Below are positions 47,534 to 56,892 of a stretch of 64,000 bases of DNA, piece by piece. Position 1 is the stretch's first letter, and each line of letters opens with the position of its first letter. Both the position numbers and the translations under genes were made by a program. Below the pieces are notes generated by a model. It did no database searches and was not told where the DNA came from. It was given only the letters and a program-made list of their open reading frames with translations. Source of the stretch: Puccinellia tenuiflora (lineage: Eukaryota > Streptophyta > Magnoliopsida > Poales > Poaceae); NCBI GenBank assembly GCA_012064385.1, contig QRDG01000139.1, forward strand, positions 186,001 through 250,000. The letters run 5' to 3'.

Positions 47534-48554
47534 TGTCGGAGAACTGTCCTAGGAACTGGGTGTGTCTCACTAGGTATCGAGTAAGGGGCTGAACGCGGAA
47601 TCAAACAACCCTCAACGTGCCTCGGCGTCGGTGCTTGCAGAGATCGCTGTGGGACGGCACTGCAGAGATGAACACGCAATGTTACCCAGGTTCAGGGCCC
47701 TCTTGGAGAGGTAAAACCCCTACGTCCTGCCTTGGTTGTATTGCGCTTGCTTGGAGAGGTTTTAGTACAAAGAGAGCTTGGCGAGCTCGAGGTGGCTAAC
47801 AATGGCTATTGCTAACCCTAGATCTGAATCAGAACTTGGACCTCAAAGCTCCCCAGAATCGAACCCTCCGCCCGAACGTGCTCCCCCTCCTTTTATAGGT
47901 GTCTCGGACCTCTTCCCCCAAATATCTTGGCGGGAAGGGCTACCACATGGCGACGAAGGAGGGACGGGTGCACGATAAAGGTAGAGTCCATGGACGCGGT
48001 CCATGACAGGGAGCGGTGTCACCAAAGCTGGAAAAGGCCACCATCCAGCCAGGACGGTGGTTGGCGCCGCTGAGGTGGGATGTGTCCCACGGTGGCGTCG
48101 CCCTTGGAGCGTAGCTGCAGACGGTCCCCTTATCACCAAAGTGGCAATTCTTGGAGCTCCTTTGCTTGGTGCAGCGTTGTTGACTGCTTTATACATGAGA
48201 ACGGCAACTGCGGCGCTGCCGTCACCGCGCGCTGGCGCGCCCGTGACTCTGCGGTGGGTGCAGAGCCCATGTGCGCTCTGCCGCGGAGGCAGAGCTGGCT
48301 TCGTGAGGAAGGAAACCCTCGCGAGGCTGGAGGCCTCGCCGAGCCCTTTGACTTGATCCTGGGAGATACCCTCTCGAGGGGAGGTCCCTCGCGAGGAGAA
48401 AAGCCCTCGCGAGGAGGAGAGGTCCCTCGCGAGGGAAAAAACCCTCGCGAGGCTCGCCAGGCTTGGAGAGCCTGGTCCTTAGCGAAATCTTCTGAAGAAT
48501 GTTGTGGGCCCTGGCAGGCCGGCCCGTGGCACCCTGGTTTCCACTGTGCCGACA
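47534..48554 (-). repeat. 5' LTR of Tat copy 2
   Basis: 1021 bp, TGTCGGAG to GTGCCGACA on the + strand. TATA box (CTTTTATA on +) at 47890-47897. Right flank AAAAC. At 48330-48460 there are at least six CCTCGCGAGG/CTCGAG palindromes. Confidence 0.92.
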
Positions 48555-50874
48555 AAAACAAAAACAAACTGAAAGTAAAAGCAAAGCGACGCTCCAAGAA
48601 TAGCACATAATATGTGAAGCAATAACAATATAGTATCACGGACGAAAACTGATGATTGTCGATAAAGAATGGGATGCCAGGCATCCCCAAGCTTAAACGC
48701 TTGTGACTTCTTGTATATTTCAGAGGAGGTCCATGGTAACCTCCCCAAGATTGATCTTTTATCCCTTCTTGATCTTCCTTCATCACCTTGCTCTTGAATA
48801 CTTGAAAACTTGCTTCACACAAAACTTCTAATAAACTTCATTAGAGGGTTAGTTCTCAAACAAAATAATCCATCTTCATTTCTCACTTAAAAAATTAAAT
48901 GCACTTGTTCCTAAACATTATCTACTGCCACAAAGATCTAAGTGATGCTCCGGGATCAAAAGAACTCCACTTTGCCCGTAAAAGAAGCAATGCAAGAACA
49001 AAGACAGAATCTATCAAAAACAGAACAGAATGTAAAAATGATTTTTTTCGGGATACTAGGACACCTCGAATCAGAAAATTTAAAACTAATGAAAGTTAGA
49101 AAAAAAAACCTAATGCTTACTGTAAAAGATTTGCAGACCCAGATCACGTTCTGTGATTTTTTTAGAATTTAGTACGGTGACAGACAGAAATCTGTTTCTG
49201 GACAGCAACTCAAAAATTTAACTTTCCTCTCATTAGAGGCTATTCTTGGCACAAAAACCAAAACAAAAAGGATACAAGGGAGTTGCTACAGAGACAACAA
49301 CACCCAAACACACAGAAAAACAAAAATAAATAGAAAGTAAAAAATAAAATGGGTTGCCTCCCATAAGCACTTTTCTTTAATGCCTTTTAGCTAGGCTTAT
49401 TTTAATGATGCCCTCATAAGAATAAGAGTTGAGACAATAAGGAGAGCATCAAGGAGTAAATATCAAACACATTTAAATCTAACCCTCTTCCTATGCATAG
49501 GAATCTTGTAAAAAAATAAATCATTGAAACATAATGTGACTAGCATAGGAAGGCAAAACAAATGCAACTTCAAAACTTTCAACATAAAGAGAGGAGACTT
49601 AATACTATTGAGATATTTAGAACTATGTTTTCCTCTCTCATAATAACTTTCAGTAGCATCATAAGAAAATTTAATAATATAGATGTCATAATAAAAATTC
49701 TTACAAAAGTCCACATGCATACAATTATTATCATTACTCTCCACGTAAGTAAAATCCTTCTCATTAGTAATAGTGGGAGTAAAACTATCATAACCATCAT
49801 AAATTGGAAGCATAGTATAAACACAATAAATTTTCTCCTCAATAGTAAGTGGACTGAAAATATCACATTCATCATTGTAATTATCATATAAGGACAATAT
49901 GAGTAATATAGATCTTGAACGAGACAACCTGATATTTGTTGATGAAGAAGGGGGTGCCTTGGACATCCCCAAGCTTAAATGGTTGAATCTTCTTGAATAT
50001 GTTCTTGGGGTGCCCCTGGGCATCCCCAAGCTTGAGCTCTTGTGTCTTATCGTTCGTCTCATATCACCATATTGATTGGATCTTATAGACTATATCCACA
50101 TAAAGCTTCACAAAACTCATTAGTAGGGTTAGTACTTGTTAAATAAAATCCACTCATGTTCAAACAATGGCAAAAGTTTCATAATCTTTATTCAACATTA
50201 GCCACTATATATACGAAAATTTTCAAATATTCCTTTTTCCATCGATAACTCAAGAAGCTAAGAACACTTAAGTACAATATTAAATAAAGATAGAAATCTG
50301 TCAAAACTGAACAGTCAGGAAAGATAGATTTTTTAGGTGAACCTACGTAGCTCAAATAAAAAAGTCATAACTAATGAAAGTTAGATAACAAGCTCAGGTT
50401 TATGCACAAACATTTGCAGATCAAAATAATGTTCTGGTGATTTTAAACATTTTATACGATGAAGCACAGAAAATCTGTTTCAACAGTAAACCAAACTTTT
50501 GCATTTTGAAGTAACTAGAGACTACTATTAGCACTTTATTTTTATGGTACAGAGGAGTATACACAATATATTCATGTTTTTAGCTGAGAAGCTTCCATGG
50601 AAAAATTTTCTTTGGTTTCATAGGCATGAACACAAGTGTTCAAGGTCGACCCCCACTTAACCATTGCACCTTTTTGCAGTCACTTCTCTTTTTAAAAAAG
50701 TTTTAGTTAGCAAGTACAACTAATTTTTTTAATAATTTGCATTCCCTATCCATACTAAGATAGAAAACAACTTACAACTGAAAGTAAAAATTACTTAGAG
50801 ATAAACCAAACAAGTGCACACAAGAATATCTACCCCACACTATTGCTCCCCGGCAACGGCGCAAGAAAAAGTCT
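48555..50874 (-). mobile_element. Internal non-coding region of a Sabrina-like Athila element
   Basis: AT-rich, without a recognisable coding domain. Two related blocks (about 48600-49200 and 49930-50480) share GGGCATCCCCAAGCTTA-type motifs and an AAACTAATGAAAGTTAGA segment. This indicates an internal duplication. The 199-residue minus frame at 49463-50062 has no domain I recognise. The left end is the insertion site of Tat copy 2. A non-coding internal domain of this kind is known for Sabrina-type elements of wheat and barley. Confidence 0.65.
50845..50862 (-). other. Primer binding site of the Sabrina-like element
   Basis: Minus-strand GCGCCGTTGCCGGGGAGC, about 12 bases from the LTR end at 50875. 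Confidence 0.7.
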
Positions 50875-52395
50875 TGATAACCCACAAGTGTAGGGGATCG
50901 TGTGTAGCCCTTTCGATAAATAAGAGTGTCGAACCCAACGAAGAGCTAAAGGTAGGATAAGTATTCTCTCAAGTTCTATCAACCATTGATACAACTGTAC
51001 GCATACTAGACGTTTACTCTTTCTAGGAAATAAAACTAGAGAAACAATACGGGTGTGAAACGACAGTTTTGCAAGATAATAAAGAACAAGAAAGTAAAAG
51101 TTAGTTGTTGCAGCAATAAGATTACATGAAGTGACATAAAGTAACAGAACCATGAGTGTGGAAAAGTGGTTGATGGCGTGGCGGAATTGTCCCTAATTAA
51201 ATAAAGAAGCTACTTGGTTCATTGTCTTCGATGCAGTTTTCTATGCGGGAGAGGCAAATATATATGTACTCAACTACTTGTGATTACACATGCTATATGA
51301 TTGGAACATTAGAAAGATTCTGCAAATACTAACAATTCATTTCCCCAACCATAGCATTAATTTTAAGGTCCTCTTTATCCCATACATATAAGATTCCGGT
51401 TCGAGTTCTTAGGTTTCTGTCAATCCGGCAGAACTTCCCCCTTCCTCTTACACATACTACAAACCCTATGATGATCCATGCGCGCATAAATATAATGGCA
51501 CCAAAGGACTGTACCATATCAACATACAACTCGAATCAACCAAAGATATTCAATAATTCAACCATAAGACAAAAGAAACTACACAAACATGACATAGATC
51601 AAAAGATAATGATTTATAGCATCAAACACCATGTTTACATAGAGGGGTACAGAGGTGTGTGGGAGGATGAACCACTGTATACAAGGAGGAATTGGCGATG
51701 GAGATGGCGGTGAAGGCGGCGGCCATGGAGGAAGAGGCAAAGCGGGGCGGCGGCGGCAGCCGGCGACGTGGCGCAGGGGGCTCCTCCTGCGTCGGCCGGC
51801 CACAAGGGGTATGCCGCCCCTAACCCCCTTCCTCCATGACTTCTTGGTGCTGTAGAGGAGCCCTCCCCCTTGTAGATGAGAGCCAAGGGGGAGGCAAATT
51901 CGTGGCTTTTGTGGCTGCCCCCAAAATTAGGGTTTCCTCTCTTTATATAGGTGGAGACAATGCTTCCCGGACTTCCGATTGATGGACCCCTGATCCAAGG
52001 GCTCTTGGCACCTCTAGAACCTTCCTAGGGACACCTCACATTCTTAATGAGGTCCCAAAGTCGTGGCTTGGTCGAATCCTCCAAATTTGGTAAGAGTTGG
52101 AGTCAATCACGTCACCAACTTTCGGAATCCCGTAATCAGATTTTTGGCCTTCAGTAAAACGGGGTTTCCCGGAGATACGGACCTTCGATCGGGCTTTTCT
52201 TGGGTTTAAATTAAAGCTATGGAAATTTCCCACAACTTTGTCCGTTGTGAGATCTAAAGTTGACGTTATCTTCAGATCTCAAACGGACGATCTCTGAAAT
52301 CTGTTTGAAGGGACAGATTTAAGGAAAGTCAGAGTCCACCTCCAACAAGTCTCCTTTTGCGTTTTTGCCAATTTACAAGCGATTCCTACACATCA
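50875..52395 (-). repeat. 5' LTR of the Sabrina-like element
   Basis: TGATAACCCACAAGTG at the left; I place the right end at CTACACATCA (52395), giving about 1521 bp and TGAT...ATCA symmetry. 51131-51825 matches 23855-24561. The right boundary is inferred from the terminal sequence only. Confidence 0.75.
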
Positions 52396-53781
52396 AAGTG
52401 TAAAACAATAACATTGTGCACTTTTTCAAATAATAGCAAAAATGCCCGTGCGTTGCTACAGGTTAATTTTATAAAAAAAACAGAAGAATTTAGTGTTGCT
52501 CGATTCGAACTCCTCGCTGACAATTGTGGGGGTGGGGAGGTGGCCGTCGACCCTGTTATAACACTCAGAGACGTCTCTGATGGGCCTGCCAAGGGTTAAG
52601 GAGCTAGATACGTCGCTACCGACAATGCAGATGTTGTTGGCAACGACGACGATGTAGATGGATGGAAGGAAGATGCATAGGATAGTGATCCTCCTCACCA
52701 GAGTTGGGAGTCCTTTTTTTTTAAAAAGGAGCTGGAAGTCTCGTTGTTCCCTGGCTCTTCCTACACAACGACAACATCAAGGTGGCCGACTTTTGCGATC
52801 ATGTTTGGAATTCAAACTTGATACAAGCCTTCGTCTCGCATACAACTTGTCTCTGAAACCACCTGGGAGATCATTCCTTATTTGTTCCATCGATCTAGAC
52901 ATCATCGGCTGCAACCTGGAGTGTACTCAGTTGAAGACAATGACATCGAGTCGATCTGTGCAACCCTGTGTTTGGATGATTGGATCTAAAGATATCACAA
53001 ACTAACATGATGGAAGCCTAGAAACTGAACGTGGTAAGGCTAGCCAGGGGCGCTCACTAAGAGGAAAATTTGCTTGTCATGTGGAGAACAGAAGAAGGAT
53101 AATAATGTGCTATGTTGATTGGTCGTAAGTTAATCGGAGGTGACCAACTAGGCAAACAGTCCACTGGGTAATAAAGATATCACAAAATCAGCTTCTGCTA
53201 GACTGAAGATGCTCAGCCTGGTGATGGCCATGGGAGCAGCCGAGTAGGCATTCACTCCCCGCCTGCGAGCAGGGCAGCCAGGCTTCCTAGCTCGTTCGAC
53301 ATGCAGAGATTCTTACATGGTGGAACTTGGCTGGAACAAAGAAAGAAACAAACGCCATGTGCAACGTGAGGTCGCTAGTCCTGGTGGCTTGGTCAGTTGG
53401 TTGGATAAGATGGTACTCTTGAGAAACCTTGGTGAAATTTCACCAAGGTTTCTCAACGTGAGTATCTGATTATTGAACACACATGCAAAGAGCAACACAC
53501 ATCCGCCCTTGGCTTCTTCGACCTGTAATAGTCGGCAGCGCATCCGCACACACGCACACTCTTGACTAAGCAGTAACCAGTTGCGATGCCAATGCCACCG
53601 GTGCCTGCGCCCATGGCACAAGCGGATGGATACATCATCGCGACTTTCCATGATGTTCAAAGTGAAGGGTAGTGATGATGCTGTGGTGAGCGATCTCGGC
53701 AGCTGTTTCTCGCTATCCACCGACGACAGGTCCAAGGCGGCTTCCGAGTCTTCAATCACGACCAGACCAGCTCGATGTTGG
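52396..53781. other. Unassigned, low-copy-looking sequence left of the copia element
   Basis: Near 52440 a short ATGCCCGTGCGTTGCTACAGG segment belongs to a motif common in grass repeats. The rest shows no repeat or domain I know. Minus-strand frames of 61 and 148 codons at 53313-53759 have normal composition but no recognised domain. Continues directly into 60268 if the copia element is removed. Confidence 0.4.
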
Positions 53782-53893
53782 TGTTAGGTCGATCTCCACG
53801 TTGTGACCCAACGGTCACACGACCCCTAGGTCAAACGCGCCCTGATCGGGGGCGCCCAACCCTCTTCTGGTTGGTGGGCCCCTGTGGCAGCGC

Positions 53894-53900
53894 TATATTA
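53894..53900 (+). promoter_or_regulatory. TATA-like box of the copia LTR
   Basis: TATATTA, 112 bp into the LTR; the same in the 3' LTR at 59936. About 150 bp upstream of the LTR-borne ATG. Confidence 0.55.
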
Positions 53901-54050
53901 ACAGGGTGGGGGCCGGGGGCACGAGTCACGAGGTTCACCGTTGCCCAGCACCCCACCGATAAGCCCATCCGATCTAGGGTTAGCGCTAGGCCACGGGAAG
54001 CTTCACCGCCGCCGCACTCACCACTCACCTCTCTCATCACCACCACCACC

Positions 54051-54093
54051 ATGGCCTCCGGCAGCTCGAGCTCGACACCGCTTCCTGGAGAAG
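54051..54093 (+). CDS. Candidate first gag exon inside the LTR
   Basis: ATG in an ACCACCATGGCC context, then 14 codons (MASGSSSSTPLPGE) and one base before a GTAGCT donor. Joining to an acceptor at 55467 (GTTTTAG) keeps the frame used by gag downstream (GDNYSEW). The intervening 1374 bp cannot be read through in any useful frame. The evidence is phase and context only; no transcript is available. The alternative is that gag starts at the internal ATG at 55480, in the same frame. Confidence 0.5.
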
Positions 54094-54223
54094 GTAGCTA
54101 CGCCAATCTCTCTCTCCCTCTCCGTTTCCCTCTCTCTATCTCTCTGGTTCAAGCAGTAGAAGGGTAAAACCCTAAGGTTGCTCACCGTGATCTATCTAGA
54201 CTAGATGCTACAGAGTACAACAA

Positions 54224-54235
54224 TGGTATCAGAGC
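54224..54235 (+). other. Copia primer binding site
   Basis: TGGTATCAGAGC, the standard complement of the initiator methionine tRNA end, one base after the LTR. Confidence 0.92.
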
Positions 54236-55467
54236 TAGTTCTATGTCTAGATTGGTTCGGTAAAGAGAAAGAAATCAAAAGAAAATCCCCTCCCCGAAAC
54301 CCAAAATGCCAGATCGAAAAAAAGATGGCAGAAGGGGCAAAGAAAGCTTACCGCTTTCCCTCGGGCTTGCCGGCAAAGGGGGCCGCCGCAAGGCCGCCCC
54401 ATTCCCTCTCGATCTGACGCGCATCGGCAAGCCGAGGCATCGGAAGAAGGAGCACCTCCCTCGGGAGGCAAAGAACAGAGGCTCACTGGCTTCTCCGCTC
54501 GATGGCGGCGCACCCACCGCAAGGGAGGATGCGCGACCGGCGAGAGGGGAGACCACCGGGCCGTCTTCTCGCTTCGATCTGTTCCGGCGGACGGAGAAGA
54601 AGAGAAAGGGGAAGGGGAAAGGAGATGGGGCGGCGCGCTGTCGTCGTCGTCTCCGTGGCCGTCGCCGGCCGCCGGCGGCGGGCCGGGACCCTAACCCTAG
54701 ATCGGGGGAGGAGGGGAGAGAGGCGCGTACCGGGGGGAAATGAAACTAGGGTTTGCCCCTCCCCGGTCGGTCTGGTTGTTTGATCGACCGAGATCGCCGC
54801 GCAGCCGTTCGATCCCATCGGACGGCCGAAACGAAACCCTAGCGCGCCGCCGGGCCAGACAGGCCGAAAGTGAAAAGGCCATGGGCCGAAGTGGCGAGTT
54901 ACGCATCGCGCAGGTGCGTTGCGCAAGTTAATGGGCCGTGGGCCGAAAGTCTGAAACCGTGGGTTGGGCCGCGCGTTTTAATTAGAGGTTTTCTCTGTTT
55001 TTTACTTTTTTCAAAAGCATGTTTAGGTGTTTTTTGTCCTTTTTAGGCCTTTTTCACCTAGTTTTTTCCTATGCAAAAATTGTCCAATGAAATTATTGTG
55101 TAGGAAACAGAAAAGTAAAAGAAATGCTTCTGAAAAGTAAAAAGATAATAGAATTTTTGTTAATTGTTTCCGCTGCAAATTAAAGTGATATGCTCTTTTA
55201 GAAAATTCAAAAGTTAATAGAGTTAAAAGTGTTAATAGAAAAGAGCATATTAAAGAGATAGTCATAATTGTGTTATTTTTATAACCAACGTTATTAATAG
55301 CATAATTATGATTTATTATAGTGAAATGCATTTATTTCTAATTCTGCCCAACGGTGATTTAGTTTAAATTGCATAACTTTTGCATGTCATATTTTGACCA
55401 ACGTTGAATTATTTCATGCAAATGTTGAAAATTGTTGAAAGTTCTCACCTCATTGTGATTGTTTTAG
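54236..55467 (+). other. Copia leader / probable intron, GC-rich first half
   Basis: 54290-54960 is GC-rich and 54961-55460 is AT-rich. No known domain on either strand; a 147-codon minus frame at 54483-54926 is probably due to base composition. It would be spliced out if the LTR exon model is right. Confidence 0.5.
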
Positions 55468-56340
55468 GAGGGTACCACTTGATGAGTTGCCTAAAGGATG
55501 TTCCCCTCCTTCGAGGTGACAACTACTCCGAGTGGAGGAAAAAAGGTGGATTTGGCACTTGCATGTGCTGAGGTGGACTGGGTGGTGGATACCCCACCAC
55601 CAGTCATGCCAAAAGAGCCTGAAAGAGAGGCAAAAGACACTGACGATGACTGGGAAAAGAAGAAAAGGGACTATGGTCCATTGGAATTGGCTTATTCCAT
55701 AAATAAGCAAAAGTGGAATGCAACCAACAAGAAGAGCTTAGCCTTCTTAAAGAACACAATTGAGAACGCCATTGCGGGCTCAATTGCAGAGTGTGCCACT
55801 GTCGGGGAGTTCTTCGACAAAGTAAAGAGCCAGTTTACTAGTTCTTCAAAGATCTATGGCACCCAGTTGCTCAAGCAACTGGTAACAGAAAAGTACACAG
55901 GGGGGAGGGCATGGCATTAGAGAGCACATCCTCAGGTTGTGCAACATAGCTGCCAAGCTCAAGGCCATTGATCCTGATCTTGAGATCAAGTCTGTTCTCC
56001 TCACCCACATAGTCATGGCATCATTGCCAAAAGAGTTCGAGAACTTTGTTGTGAACTACAACATGTCCCCTGACAAGTGGGACATGGAAAAGACCATTGC
56101 TATGTGTGTCCAGGAGGAGGACAGGCTAAAAAAGCATGTGGTGGATCCATCAACTACGTGAAGGATAGTAAGAAGAGGAACTTTGGTAACACTGGTTCCC
56201 CTTCAAAGCCACATGGCAATGGCAAAGCTCCCTATCAGAGTCAGCAAAAGTCCTTCCCAGTGGACAAAGACACATGCCTCCACTGCAAGAAGACTGGGCA
56301 CTACAAGAAGGATTGCCCTGCTTTCCTAAAGTCCATAATG
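55468..56340 (+). pseudogene. gag: Copia gag (three one-base shifts)
   Basis: Gag with a DNYSEW-type start, WDKKKRDY-like and ANKKSLAFLKNTIE-like capsid segments (UBN2/retrotran_gag type), LPKEFENFVVNYN, CVQEEDRL, and a perfect CCHC zinc knuckle C-x2-C-x4-H-x4-C at 56275-56316. Compared with its own conserved frame there is one extra A in A6 at 55539-55544, one extra G in G6 at 55900-55905, and one A too few in A6 at 56128-56133. All three are in homopolymers, so sequencing error is possible. Otherwise the protein is complete. It packages the element RNA into particles. Confidence 0.88.
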
Positions 56341-56892
56341 GCAAAGAATGGTAAAAATATAGTTTCCTTCGTTAATGAATCCATGTATACACAGTTTTCG
56401 AAATCTACTTGGTGGATTGACTCAGGTGCAACTGTTCATGTTGCAAATTCTTTACAGGGGTTCCATTCGACGCGGATTATGCAAAGAAACGAAGGATGCA
56501 TTGAAGTCGCAAATGGAGTGCAAGCAGATGTTGAAGCTGTTGGCGATATCTCCTTGGAGTTGGCTGATGGTTTCGCTATTTTGCTTAGAGATGTCTTATT
56601 TGTTCCTTCTTTGCAAAGAAATTTAATAAGTGTGTCACGTTTGGACAAAGAACAGTATGAGTGTTATTTTGGACATGGCAAGTGTGCCATTTGGTGTAAT
56701 AATATTCGTGTGGGGGTTGCATTCCTCCACAATGAGCTTTATTTATTATCCTTGCGTGAAAAGATTTATTCTGTGAATAAAGTGAATGAAATTGTTTCTG
56801 CGTCGAATAAAGAACAAAAGAAAAGAAAGAGAACTCAAGACTCGTCGAGATTATGGCACTGTCGTTTGGGCCACATTTCGAGGGGAGAATAG
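56341..56892 (+). pseudogene. Copia protease and integrase N-terminus (ends in a shift)
   Basis: Aspartic protease active site WWIDSGATVHV near 56410-56440, with the second half NLISVSRLDKEQ near 56620. Then the pre-integrase zinc region begins with LWHCRLGHIS near 56850. A loss of one G in the run at 56882-56885 brings a TAG at 56890-56892; the next frame carries on directly. Confidence 0.88.

Larger units (their letters stand above)
28616..48554 (-). mobile_element. Ty3/gypsy LTR retrotransposon, Tat lineage (copy 2)
   Basis: Same family and gene order as copy 1, but reversed. 5' LTR at 47534-48554, 3' LTR at 28616-29547, with gag, protease, RT, both RNases H and integrase on the minus strand and the coiled-coil gene on the + strand. 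Two solo LTRs (30262-34913, 42739-45048) interrupt it; without them it is about 13 kb. The last 72 bp of the 3' LTR are missing, so no target duplication can be checked. Its two LTRs differ by about 14 substitutions and a few indels over about 930 bp by eye. With a rate of 1.3e-8 per site per year this suggests insertion roughly half a million years ago. Confidence 0.9.
53782..54222 (+). repeat. 5' LTR of the copia element
   Basis: 441 bp, TGTTAGG to ACAACA. TATATTA box at 53894-53900. It contains an ATG in a strong context at 54051 and a donor-like GT at 54094. Confidence 0.95.

Noticed and set aside
1306..48554. Tat copies 1 and 2 as arms of one large inverted duplication
   Set aside because: Their LTRs are of different subtypes, the flanks differ, and each has its own indels. 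Independent insertions of one family explain the inverted similarity.
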